From the NCBI RefSeq assembly GCF_019448085.1, contig NZ_JAGFNZ010000002.1, positions 62,001 through 126,000 of the forward strand: a stretch of DNA of 64,000 bases, in the 5' to 3' direction. Shown piece after piece: positions 20,118 to 28,259 of this stretch. The DNA is from Caproiciproducens faecalis. Its GTDB lineage: Bacteria > Bacillota > Clostridia > Oscillospirales > Acutalibacteraceae. The position numbers were made by a program, and so were the translations under genes. The notes below the pieces were generated by a model. It saw nothing but the letters and a program-made list of their open reading frames with translations, did not search any database and was not told the DNA's origin. Positions within the stretch are counted from its first letter, which is position 1, and the number at the start of each line of letters is the position of its first letter.

Positions 20118-20932
20118 AGAGAAAAGGTAATTCAGAACTGATTTTTCAGGCGCTGATTTGCTTCATGCTGTCTGTTGTGTTTGCCTATACTTTGATTTCA
20201 GGCAAAGCTTCCAATTATATTCATCCCCGTCTGTTTGGATTCCTCTGGTTTGCCGCGGGCTTTCTTTTTGTGATTGGCGTCGTTACGCTGCGCTATTCGT
20301 CCATTCCAAAACACAACGCAAAGCCACTGAAAAGTATACTCCTGGTGATTCCCGTCCTTACCGCTTTGCTGATTCCAACCGGAGCGGTACAAAGCCAGGC
20401 AATTTCCTTCGGAATTTCTACCGGAAACACACGGGACAGCCTGACTTCCCAAAGTTCTGCGTCTTCACAGGACAAGGGAACGGTGATTCCGGACACCGCA
20501 ACCAGCAAAGACGATATTGGAATTGAGGTTTCCTCGCCTTCCTCCAACGTGCCCGGAGAGGATGAAAACGGAGTCATTACCGTCACCGACGAACAGTTCG
20601 CAAGCTGGTATCAGGACATCAATGAAAATATGAAAAAGTACGAGGGAAAAACCCTAAAGATGAAAGGGCAGGTTTTCCGCATGAGCACGTTCGGAGCCAG
20701 CGAATTTGTCCCGGCGCGTTACGCCATGGTCTGCTGTGCCGCCGATTTGCAGCCCTGCGGGGTTCTGTGCCGCAGCAGCGCGGCTTCCCAGTATCAGGAC
20801 GGCGAATGGCTCTGGGTAACCGGGGAAATCAAGATTGAAAACTACCAGGGGCAGACGATGCCGGTCTGCTATGTGACCAAAATTGAAAAATCGGAAAAAG
20901 CGAAGCAGGAGTATATTTATTTCACCTACTGA
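20114..20932 (+). CDS. TIGR03943/DUF1980 family membrane protein
   Basis: A 272-residue protein with two or three N-terminal membrane helices, a low-complexity Ser/Thr-rich linker (about 105-150), and a C-terminal DUF1980 domain with YEGKTLKMKGQVF, CCAADLQPCG and DGEWLWVTGEI. This family is the standard partner of PF03773 permeases (YcgQ beside YcgR in Bacillus). The ATG at 20114 overlaps the stop of the fusion gene (ATGA) and has a GGGGGGAA ribosome site; an upstream in-frame start would overlap the fusion gene by 70 bases. The cysteines in the C-domain could bind metal. Confidence 0.85.
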   Translation: MKRKGNSELIFQALICFMLSVVFAYTLISGKASNYIHPRLFGFLWFAAGFLFVIGVVTLRYSSIPKHNAKPLKSILLVIPVLTALLIPTGAVQSQAISFGISTGNTRDSLTSQSSASSQDKGTVIPDTATSKDDIGIEVSSPSSNVPGEDENGVITVTDEQFASWYQDINENMKKYEGKTLKMKGQVFRMSTFGASEFVPARYAMVCCAADLQPCGVLCRSSAASQYQDGEWLWVTGEIKIENYQGQTMPVCYVTKIEKSEKAKQEYIYFTY

Positions 20933-21020
20933 CGCAGCGGCCGTTGGCATTCCCGACGGGCGGCTGCACCGGCTTCGGGACGTCGGCCAGAATTCCATGA
21001 CAGGAAAGTGAGGAAATGGA

Positions 21021-22004
21021 ATGAGCACAAAAATCGATATTATTTCGGGCTTTCTGGGTTCCGGAAAAACCACTCTGATTAAAAAGCTTTTGAGTGAAAT
21101 GCTTTCTTCTGAAAAAGTTGTGATTATTGAAAATGAATTCGGTGAGATCGGAATTGACGGAGGAATCCTGAAAGACTCCGGTATTCAGATTCGGGAAATA
21201 AACGCAGGCTGTATCTGCTGTACTCTTTTAGGCAATTTTGACGCTGCTTTAAAGGATGTATTGAAAAAATACCACCCGGACAGAGTCATCATTGAGCCCT
21301 CCGGCGTCGGCAAGCTTTCCGACATTACAGCCGCCTGTCAAAAGGTCATCGCTCAGTCGGACAGTGAAATCAATATACAAGCAGTAATTGTCGATCCAAT
21401 AAAATACAAAATGTATATCAAAAACTTTTCGGAGTTTTACAGTAACCAGATTGAGTGCGCAAAAACAATTATTTTGAGCAGGACCCAGAAGATCGATCAG
21501 GCCAAATTGTCCGAAGTGGTCAATGACATCAGAAAGTGCAACCCTTCCGCAAAAATCATGACTACACCCTGGGAGGAACTGTCTGCTCAAACCATTCTGG
21601 CGGCAGCGGAAGAAACAGGTTCCACCCCGCTGATTCAACAGGAAGAAGCTTTTGAATCTGTGCATCACCACGGTCACTGCACCGAACACGGACATGGCCA
21701 CTGCAACTGTGAAGGGCACCATCATGCCGACGATGTATTTGAAAACTGGGGTATGGAAACACCGCATCTCTTCTCTGAAGAACAAATCAAAAATATGCTA
21801 AAAAAACTCTCTGAGTCTGAAAAATACGGAACGGTGCTGCGCGCCAAAGGGATTCTTCCTGTGAGTGAAAAAAACTGGGTACAGTTTGACTTTGTCCCGG
21901 AAGAATTCGAACTTCACCCCATTGCGCCCGACTATACCGGCCGCTTGTGCGTAATCGGGGTAAACCTTAACCGCCCGGCATTGGCAGAGCTTTTCGGGGT
22001 TTAA
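21021..22004 (+). CDS. CobW/COG0523 GTPase with His-rich linker
   Basis: A 327-residue metallochaperone-type GTPase. The N-domain has Walker A GFLGSGKTTL, the metal-binding GCICC (CxCC) motif near residue 62 and IIEPSGVG. A His/Cys-rich linker (about residues 213-238, HHHGHC, HGHGHCNC, HHHADD) precedes a CobW C-terminal domain (about 250-325). COG0523 proteins insert or deliver Zn, Co, Ni or Fe; the His-rich linker favours Zn, Ni or Co. It follows the DUF1980 gene by 88 bases and is probably in the same regulon. Confidence 0.92.
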   Translation: MSTKIDIISGFLGSGKTTLIKKLLSEMLSSEKVVIIENEFGEIGIDGGILKDSGIQIREINAGCICCTLLGNFDAALKDVLKKYHPDRVIIEPSGVGKLSDITAACQKVIAQSDSEINIQAVIVDPIKYKMYIKNFSEFYSNQIECAKTIILSRTQKIDQAKLSEVVNDIRKCNPSAKIMTTPWEELSAQTILAAAEETGSTPLIQQEEAFESVHHHGHCTEHGHGHCNCEGHHHADDVFENWGMETPHLFSEEQIKNMLKKLSESEKYGTVLRAKGILPVSEKNWVQFDFVPEEFELHPIAPDYTGRLCVIGVNLNRPALAELFGV

Positions 22005-22112
22005 CGCTCCGCCTGCCGGATCTGGTTCGGCAGGATATTGACAACCGGCCTCCATGCCTGTAAACTGATGGATAAGACGCGCGTGAACCGCCGGGAACTG
22101 GAGCTGATTGTT

Positions 22113-22589
22113 TTGGCAAGACCAACCAAGTGGAGAAAAATTGAAAACATCCCAACAGTCCCCTATTTTGTTCCTTCCGAAACAGAGGTTGCTGAGGTAC
22201 CGGAGAATGTTCTGAAGCTGGAAGAGCTGGAAGCAGTCCGGTTGAAAGACCTGGAGGGTTTGGAGCAAGGGGAATGTGCCGAAAAAATGGAGGTATCCCG
22301 TCCGACTTTTCAGCGCATCCTGCTTTCTGCACGAGAGAAAATCGCGGACAGCCTGATTAACGGAAAAACCATTCATGTGGAGGGTGGAAACTTCACACGA
22401 AATATTTGCCCGGTAAGCTGTCTGGAATGCGGAAAAGAATGGATGGAAAGCTTTGAAAACCTTGCGTCCATCCGCAGCGGGGAATACGCCTGCCCGTCCT
22501 GCGGGTCAAAACAAGTGACCTGCAAAAGGAATTGCAAAGGCAAATTCTGCCACAGAAACTGCTGCCGATTCGGCGAGATTAACAAATAA
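22113..22589 (+). CDS. DUF134 (UPF0251) regulator-like protein with zinc ribbon
   Basis: A 158-residue protein. The N-terminal DUF134 domain begins MARPTKWRK and includes a sigma-70 region 4-like helix-turn-helix (LEAVRLKDLEGLEQGECAEK then VSRPTFQRILLSA). The C-terminal 50 residues hold many Cys/His: CPVSCLECG, CPSCG and CKGKFCHRNCC, probably one or two metal sites. I prefer the TTG at 22113 because the product then starts as UPF0251 proteins do and GGAG lies nine bases upstream; an ATG at 22068 has no ribosome site. DUF134 genes are often next to NifX-like genes, as here. Confidence 0.85.
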   Translation: MARPTKWRKIENIPTVPYFVPSETEVAEVPENVLKLEELEAVRLKDLEGLEQGECAEKMEVSRPTFQRILLSAREKIADSLINGKTIHVEGGNFTRNICPVSCLECGKEWMESFENLASIRSGEYACPSCGSKQVTCKRNCKGKFCHRNCCRFGEINK

Positions 22590-22603
22590 AACGGCAATCC
22601 CTA

Positions 22604-22648
22604 TATAGCAAAAGGCCGAAAGGAAATTCCTTTCGGCCTTTTGCTATA
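22604..22648. terminator. Bidirectional intrinsic terminator
   Basis: Perfect 21-pair stem (22604-22624 with 22628-22648) with a three-base loop and an A/T run inside each arm (GCAAAAGG / CCTTTTGC), 15 bases after the DUF134 gene. Confidence 0.85.
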
Positions 22649-22665
22649 AAATACTTTATACGATA

Positions 22666-22694
22666 TTGACATATGCCCATAATTATACTACAAT
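22666..22694 (+). promoter_or_regulatory. Promoter of NifX-like gene
   Basis: TTGACA (22666-22671), 17 bases, TACAAT (22689-22694). Confidence 0.75.
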
Positions 22695-22762
22695 ATTTTT
22701 CGAGCATAAGACCATAACATACGATAGAGCAAAACCCATTTTAAAACAGGAGGAGACAAAAA

Positions 22763-23125
22763 ATGAAAATTGCAGTTGCAAGCGAAGACAGAGGCCGACT
22801 GGTTACCGAGCATTTCGGCCATTGTGAAGGATTTGCCATCTTTGAAACAGAAAACGGGCAGATTACGGACAGTGTGTTTGTTCCGAATCCGGGGCACAAG
22901 CCCGGTTTTCTTCCGAATTTTCTGAACGACCGCGGAGTAAAGGTCATCATTTCCGGCAGCATGGGCGCAGGAGCCAGTGATATTTTTAATGAAAAAGGCA
23001 TTGAAGTGATTACCGGAGCAACCGGAGAAGCGAAAAACGCCGTAAACAGCTATTTACAGGGAACTTTAAAATCCACCGGTTCGGTTTGCCATGAGCACCA
23101 GCATGCCGACAAATGCGGAGAATAA
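22763..23125 (+). CDS. NifB/NifX family (dinitrogenase Fe-Mo cofactor) protein
   Basis: A 120-residue protein of the ribonuclease-H-like NifX/MTH1175 fold: MKIAVASEDRGRLVTEHFGHCEGFAIFE, then GAGASDIFNEKGIEVITGATGEA. The family binds metal clusters; non-diazotrophs carry many such genes of unknown role. The C-terminus ends with CHEHQHADKC, a possible extra metal site. It has its own promoter and a strong AGGAGG. Confidence 0.9.
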   Translation: MKIAVASEDRGRLVTEHFGHCEGFAIFETENGQITDSVFVPNPGHKPGFLPNFLNDRGVKVIISGSMGAGASDIFNEKGIEVITGATGEAKNAVNSYLQGTLKSTGSVCHEHQHADKCGE

Positions 23126-23143
23126 GCGCGGCTTAACAAAAAA

Positions 23144-23179
23144 AGTACCCGACGAGGCGATTCAGCCTTGTCGGGTACT
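23144..23179. terminator. Terminator after NifX-like gene
   Basis: Fifteen-pair stem (23144-23158 with 23165-23179, one G-T pair), six-base loop, A run before it on the plus strand; it can serve the convergent minus-strand genes also. Confidence 0.75.
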
Positions 23180-23241
23180 GCTTATTTCCGGATGATTTCT
23201 CTGTGGTTCAAAGATGTCCGTATTTAGGGGATTCCTGCATA

Positions 23242-23469
23242 TTACTCAATGATAAAGTCTTTTATTTTGTCCAGAATTCTCCTGTCGTCGGAATGAATGT
23301 TCAGCTGGAGGGGTTTTGACAAATCGATACTGAAAATTCCCATAATGGATTTTGCATCCACAATATGCATTCCCTCTATAATTTCAAAATCCACTTCCTC
23401 ATTGTTGATGCTGGAAGTAAAATTCTTTACTTTTTCAACGCTGTCTAAAAGTATTTTAACCGTAATCAT
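23242..23469 (-). CDS. HPr/Crh-like protein lacking the active-site histidine
   Basis: A 75-residue HPr-fold protein. It keeps the regulatory serine region (VDAKSIMGIFSIDLS, Ser41, equal to Ser46 of HPr), but the GLHARPA loop with His15 is replaced by LDSVEKVKNF, so it cannot take phosphate from enzyme I. That makes it Crh-like. It lies 18 bases after mgsA in one operon. In Bacillus subtilis, Crh binds and inhibits methylglyoxal synthase, so a similar control is plausible here. Confidence 0.85.
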   Translation of the reverse strand: MITVKILLDSVEKVKNFTSSINNEEVDFEIIEGMHIVDAKSIMGIFSIDLSKPLQLNIHSDDRRILDKIKDFIIE

Positions 23470-23487
23470 TTCCGCATTGATGCTCCC

Positions 23488-23973
23488 TTACTGAATGGAT
23501 TGGCTCTTGACATTTGCCCTGTCAATAACCTTTTGTTTGAAATTAATAACCTGATGCTCGTATTCCTGATTCATGTAGCTGGAATTAATCAGAAAATCAG
23601 CGGTCGCCTTATTGTTTGCGATCGGAATATCGTACACCTGAGCGATTCTCAGCAGCGCCTTTACGTCAGGGTCGTGCGGCTGTGCTTCCAGCGGGTCGGA
23701 AAAGAAAATCACAAAATCGATATTTCCTTCCACAATCTTTGCGCCGATTTGCTGGTCGCCGCCGAGAGGGCCGCTGTTGTAACCCTTGACGGGCAGGCCT
23801 GTCCGGTCGGTCACCATTCTGGCCGTTGTGCCGGTACCGCACAGGAAATGATTTTTCAGAACATCCTGATTTTTTTCGCACCAGTCAATCAATTCCTGCT
23901 TTTTTCCGTCATGGGCAATTAAAGCGATTTTTTTCTGTTTTCCGATGGTAAAGGTAATAAATTCATTATCCAT
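23488..23973 (-). CDS. mgsA: Methylglyoxal synthase
   Basis: A 161-residue enzyme that turns dihydroxyacetone phosphate into methylglyoxal and phosphate, a bypass of lower glycolysis used under sugar-phosphate stress. Family motifs are IALIAHDGKKQELIDW, GTGTTARMVTDRTGLPV, SGPLGGDQQIG and the catalytic Asp in FFSDPLEAQPHDPD. First gene of an operon with the Crh-like gene. An extended -10 (TGCTATAAT) lies about 115 bases upstream. Confidence 0.95.
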   Translation of the reverse strand: MDNEFITFTIGKQKKIALIAHDGKKQELIDWCEKNQDVLKNHFLCGTGTTARMVTDRTGLPVKGYNSGPLGGDQQIGAKIVEGNIDFVIFFSDPLEAQPHDPDVKALLRIAQVYDIPIANNKATADFLINSSYMNQEYEHQVINFKQKVIDRANVKSQSIQ

Positions 23974-24166
23974 AGTAATCCTTCTCTCTTATTGTTTCCA
24001 TCAGTTCTTAGCATATCCCATTACAATTCTTTCACTGTTTCTAAATGCCTTTTAATTTGTCCGAATAATAAATAAACGGTCTACCATATTATAGCAGATG
24101 CCCCGCGGGAGTTCAAGCGACCATGGGCTTTGGGAAAACATCTCCGTTGTACATTGTCAGCTTATA

Positions 24167-26716
24167 TTATCTGCACAAAAGGCGCTGTGTGACGATGTCT
24201 GAAAAAATTTCCATGCCGTCGGTGCGGACTATTCGGATAACGTCGCTGAAGCGCCCGTTCTGCGGCAAAACAGCAGAAAACAGATTGTCTTTTTCCAGAA
24301 TCCGTTCCGGATGAAAAATCACATTTTTCTGGCCGTTGAAAATCGCCGCATAAAAGATATCCGTTTCCACCAGATCCTGAAAAAAATGGCTTCCGTAAGA
24401 CAGTTCCGGCAGGAACCCCTCCTGTTGGGATGCCACTTCACAGATCACAGACATATTGCAAAGCTCCGAAAAATGCACGGGAACCCCCAGAGACGGCGTG
24501 GTCGTCCCCCATCTTCCCGGGCCGATCAGCATTGCATTTTTTCCTTTGAGCGAGGCGTTGATCGTCCCAATCTGTCTGGCAACCATATATTTGTCCTGCT
24601 CGGAAAGGTTCAGATACGCCTTCGGCTGCACATACACCACATAATCAATGGGAAGATGCACGTTTCCCCCCATAAAATTTCCCTCCGTAGCAAAAAAGCA
24701 GTCCTGTTCATCCGCCAGTATCGGAAATTCCACAGACTGGCCCAGACCTTTTGTCTGCAGCGGCCGGCACTGCAGAAGATTGACCCTGAAATGCCGGTCG
24801 TCCCTGAAATTCGCCGTAAATTCAATATCCACAGGATACTCGTACACGTCTGACAGCAGCGCCAAAATTTCTTTCATAACGCGCGGAAAATCAGTCGATT
24901 TCAGCAGCTTTTCAAAGTGAAGGACATGCGGCGCTTTTCTATCCGTATAACCGAGTTCGCGCAGCCGCGCGGCCGCCCGGTAGTCCGGCCCCGCAAACAG
25001 CTCCTTATCCGTATGAATATCATTGGACAGGATTTCTTCCAGACTGCGGCTGGTCAAAGTATTCTCCTCAAGAGAAAGAACATCTACAAAATGCTGCGAA
25101 AATTTTTCCAAATCTTCATAATCCGCCGGCGGATTGCGCATGGGATCGTCCAAACAGACGATTTTAACGTAATCACCGACGGTGCGGTCGACCGCCCGGG
25201 TACCGAGCCCGAACACCAGACGCAGCATACCGGCTTCCATATCCACGCTTTTGTCCCAGACATAAAGGTTGGAGGAATTTCCTACGCCCGCGATATGCGG
25301 AAAATAGTTTTCCCTGTGATAATCCCCGGAAACACGCTGAACCAAAATCGCCATCTGCTCGTCTTTTTCGGAAAGGCCCCTGCTGATCCGGTACGAAAGC
25401 GCGTCTTCATTCATAGTGCTGGCGTAGACAGTGCGGATAGCCTGCTCAAAGGCTTCATAGCGCGCTTCCGGTGTTCCCTGATTCACACAGAAAATGCTGT
25501 CGTACTTTCCCGCAAAGGCATTTCCGAAATTGTCCTCCAGCAAGGAGCTGGAACGCACAATGATCGGCGACTGGCCGAAATGTTCCAGCATTTGCAGGAA
25601 CTGTTCCTGAATGGTTTCCGAAAACCTGCCGTGCAGAAGCCTTTCTTTCAGCTCCGGGGCATATTGAAAGTACCCGCTCTCCGTTTTCTGCTTCATGCGA
25701 AGCTTCCACAGCCCGTTTTGGACAAGGTAGGTATAAAACAGATCGGAACCGAGGTAATAGGAATCGTGGGATTCCAGAAACGGAGCAAACCTGTTTTCGC
25801 CGTCCTGTTCCAGTATCTTTCTGGCAAGCAGCATGCCGACGCTTTTCCCGCCAATGAACCCTGTGCCGACTTCTCTGGAATAAATCGTTAGAATATCATT
25901 CAGCGTAAAATAACGGTCACAAAGGTCAAACATTCTTGATTTTCCGCCGATCAGCATGGTCATCAGACTCTTTTTGATTTCTTCCTGCTGCTCCGTGGCA
26001 AGGTGGACAGCTTCTTTTGCCCGGTTAAAAATGACGTCCCAGTAATCAAGCCGCTCTTCCCCCCTGCTGATTCCGGAAAAGAGCTCCGCGGCTTCCGCGC
26101 TCGACGTGATGGAAACGGCTTCCTCATTTTCAATCAGATGCGGAAAGAACATCGTTGGAGAATACCGTTTCAGCACTTTGAGCGGATGAATATAAAACTT
26201 ACCGCCTACCCGGTACAGGTCAAGCAGAAGCTGCGTGGTCTCACGGATACCGGCGATGGTGCTGTAGGTGTGGATATTTCTCTTAATGGCAAAATAGGCG
26301 ACCGTGTCCAGTTCGTACAAAAACGGGCAGATCACTTTAAAGAAGTTTTCAATCATCAGATCGGAATGCCAGTATTCCAACAAATCGGTCAGGCAGTCAA
26401 AGACATAAAAGGCTTTTCTGCCCTCTTTCTTTACCAGGCTGTAGACTTCCGCCACAAAGCCTTCAAACCCTTTGTCCGCTCCTACCCGGTAAACAGTGAT
26501 CTCTGGGTCATCCCTGAGAATCGGCTCATGTGCGGCAAAACGGAAATAGATCAGTTTTCTGCGGTCCTGCTTTGCCTGCCTGACAAACAGCTCCGCCATT
26601 TTTTGATAATCGGCCACGGCGTCCACCTGCCAAACCACGTTATCCCCCAGCCTCAGGCTGTCGATTACCCGGTCAAAGCCGCCCAGCCCGGTACTTACCC
26701 GCTCGTGTATATTCAT
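24167..26716 (-). CDS. PEP/pyruvate-binding (PPDK_N) protein with KaiC-like N-terminus
   Basis: An 849-residue protein. Residues 1-200 resemble a KaiC/RadA-type RecA fold (STGLGGFDRVIDSLRLGDNVVWQVD), but the Walker A glycine-lysine loop is missing, so it should not bind ATP in the usual way. Residues about 280-700 form a PPDK_N/PEP-synthase ATP-grasp domain (GGKSVGMLLARKI, PIIVRSSSLLEDNFGNAFAGK, QCRPLQ). A C-terminal part carries GKNAMLIGPGRWGTT. The phosphohistidine mobile domain and the PEP-binding TIM barrel of true dikinases are absent. Annotated in relatives as pyruvate phosphate dikinase, but the reaction is unknown. GGAGG precedes the ATG. Confidence 0.75.
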   Translation of the reverse strand: MNIHERVSTGLGGFDRVIDSLRLGDNVVWQVDAVADYQKMAELFVRQAKQDRRKLIYFRFAAHEPILRDDPEITVYRVGADKGFEGFVAEVYSLVKKEGRKAFYVFDCLTDLLEYWHSDLMIENFFKVICPFLYELDTVAYFAIKRNIHTYSTIAGIRETTQLLLDLYRVGGKFYIHPLKVLKRYSPTMFFPHLIENEEAVSITSSAEAAELFSGISRGEERLDYWDVIFNRAKEAVHLATEQQEEIKKSLMTMLIGGKSRMFDLCDRYFTLNDILTIYSREVGTGFIGGKSVGMLLARKILEQDGENRFAPFLESHDSYYLGSDLFYTYLVQNGLWKLRMKQKTESGYFQYAPELKERLLHGRFSETIQEQFLQMLEHFGQSPIIVRSSSLLEDNFGNAFAGKYDSIFCVNQGTPEARYEAFEQAIRTVYASTMNEDALSYRISRGLSEKDEQMAILVQRVSGDYHRENYFPHIAGVGNSSNLYVWDKSVDMEAGMLRLVFGLGTRAVDRTVGDYVKIVCLDDPMRNPPADYEDLEKFSQHFVDVLSLEENTLTSRSLEEILSNDIHTDKELFAGPDYRAAARLRELGYTDRKAPHVLHFEKLLKSTDFPRVMKEILALLSDVYEYPVDIEFTANFRDDRHFRVNLLQCRPLQTKGLGQSVEFPILADEQDCFFATEGNFMGGNVHLPIDYVVYVQPKAYLNLSEQDKYMVARQIGTINASLKGKNAMLIGPGRWGTTTPSLGVPVHFSELCNMSVICEVASQQEGFLPELSYGSHFFQDLVETDIFYAAIFNGQKNVIFHPERILEKDNLFSAVLPQNGRFSDVIRIVRTDGMEIFSDIVTQRLLCR

Positions 26717-26785
26717 CGCGCACCTCCGTTTCTCTGATTTTTCCTAAACTTTGCCTCTGTCTGCATTGTAAGGTTATTATAACAC

Positions 26786-26815
26786 AAACGATGCTGCAAA
26801 AATGCAGCATCGTTT
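26786..26815. terminator. Hairpin terminator after LacI gene 1
   Basis: Perfect 13-pair stem (26786-26798 with 26803-26815), four-base loop, moderate T-rich tail on both sides; 20 bases past the LacI stop. Confidence 0.7.
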
Positions 26816-26835
26816 CTTTCATTCATTTATGAAAT

Positions 26836-27831
26836 TCAGGTGGAGGAACGGACAATCAGTTCCGTAGGAAACACAATGTTCCGAACCATGCCGGAATCCC
26901 CGCACATACGGCTGTACAAAACATCCGCGGTGGTCTTCCCCATTTCTTGAACGGGCACGGAAATCGTTGTCAGTCCCGGAAAAGTATAGGAGGAAATCGA
27001 GTCATTATTAAAGCCGATCACCGCAACATCATCCGGAACGGTAAATTCCATTTCCTTTATTAAAGGAAGTACGGCGGAAGCCAGCGTGTCATTTCCTACA
27101 AAGATCGCGTCGGGGCGTTCTTCCTTTGGCGCGGACAAGAGCTCGCGGACGTAGTTCAGGCATACTCCGATATCCCATTTACAGTCCATCATCCATTGCG
27201 GACGATATTCCAGCCCGGCAAGGTCCAACGTGGAGCGGATGGCAATCTGCCGTTTGTCGCTGCGGAAATCCTTTAGGTTGGCACCGCCGACATAAGCGAT
27301 TTTCCGGTAACCCCGGTCAATCAGGTGATTCACGGCCTGCACGGAGGCGTTGAATAAATCAAAACCGATATTGTCCAGATTGCTGTACGCCGTGTCGCAG
27401 CCAACCACATATTTGACGCGGCTGCAGACGTAGCGGAAAGCGTCCTCCGGCAGGTCATCCATAATGACCAGTCCGTCCAGATCCCGCCCAAAGGTAAGGT
27501 CCAGCTTCTGCGGATTGCTCAGTTCACTGTAGTTGCGCACCGTCGTTATGATGCAGTTGTGTTCCAGCAGCCTGCTTTCCAGCGCCGATAAAATAGATGA
27601 AAAATATGGATCGGCGTATTTTTCGGCGGTCATGGACAAGATACAGGAGATATTTTTAGCCTGCACCTTCGGCAGTCTTCTTTTATAAGAATAATGAAGA
27701 GCGGCGGCGGCGTCCTTTACCCTGTTCCGCGTCTTCTCGGTCGCCTTATAATTTTCATCCTCTGACAAAATTCGCGATACGGTGGCAATGGAAACATCCG
27801 CATACTTTGCCACATCCCTGATTGTCGACAT
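26836..27831 (-). CDS. LacI family transcriptional regulator 1
   Basis: A 331-residue repressor with an N-terminal LacI helix-turn-helix (STIRDVAKYADVSIATVSRIL) and a periplasmic-binding-like sugar domain. The ATG at 27831 has AGGAGG six bases upstream; an earlier in-frame start at 27888 falls inside the promoter. It is divergent from the GH4 glycosidase and ABC transporter, which it probably represses. The promoter and operator upstream suggest autoregulation. Inducer unknown, probably an alpha-galactoside or alpha-glucoside. Confidence 0.93.
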   Translation of the reverse strand: MSTIRDVAKYADVSIATVSRILSEDENYKATEKTRNRVKDAAAALHYSYKRRLPKVQAKNISCILSMTAEKYADPYFSSILSALESRLLEHNCIITTVRNYSELSNPQKLDLTFGRDLDGLVIMDDLPEDAFRYVCSRVKYVVGCDTAYSNLDNIGFDLFNASVQAVNHLIDRGYRKIAYVGGANLKDFRSDKRQIAIRSTLDLAGLEYRPQWMMDCKWDIGVCLNYVRELLSAPKEERPDAIFVGNDTLASAVLPLIKEMEFTVPDDVAVIGFNNDSISSYTFPGLTTISVPVQEMGKTTADVLYSRMCGDSGMVRNIVFPTELIVRSST

Positions 27832-27855
27832 TACGTTCCTCCTATCAATGCGCAC

Positions 27856-27870
27856 TTGTTTGCTAAACAA
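27856..27870. promoter_or_regulatory. Operator O1 of LacI regulator 1
   Basis: TTGTTT-GCT-AAACAA, perfect six-base arms, directly behind the -10 box of the lacI promoter. Related sites occur at 28032-28046 (TTGTTT-ACT-AAAATA) and 28212-28226 (TTGTTT-CAC-TAATTG), the latter just after the GH4 promoter. Confidence 0.65.
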
Positions 27871-27899
27871 ATTATAAACATTCGCCAATAAAATGTCAA
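27871..27899 (-). promoter_or_regulatory. Promoter of LacI regulator 1
   Basis: Full consensus TTGACA (27894-27899), 17 bases, TATAAT (27871-27876) on the minus strand. Confidence 0.85.
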
Positions 27900-28154
27900 T
27901 CTAAACTAAATGATGGACATAAGAAAAAAATTAGGATTATATTTTCGAAATTTTAATTAAAAAAGATTGAATTTTTGGAATTATTCTTACCTTTTTAAGA
28001 TAGCAGAAAGTAAAATGCAATGTTTTGTATTTTGTTTACTAAAATATTATTATAATTTTCATAAACATCGTTGTAATGTTGCACATAATCTAAATATAAT
28101 TATTAAAATTAATTACAAAAATATGATCTATAGCGATATTTTTATTAAATGTGA

Positions 28155-28183
28155 TTTACAAACCAATTTTTCAAGGCTATAAT
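28155..28183 (+). promoter_or_regulatory. Promoter of GH4-ABC operon
   Basis: TTTACA (28155-28160), 17 bases, TATAAT (28178-28183). The whole 27832-28259 spacer is very AT-rich and holds the divergent promoters and three LacI-type half-palindromes; I see no gene in it. Confidence 0.7.
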
Positions 28184-28259
28184 GATTTCAGGTTGTTAAG
28201 AAAACAAATTGTTGTTTCACTAATTGATTCATTTACAACCGCGAATAGGAGTATGTGAT

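Noticed and set aside
22038-22112. Upstream start for the DUF134 protein
   Set aside because: The extra residues do not match the family start and no ribosome site precedes the candidates at 22038 or 22068.
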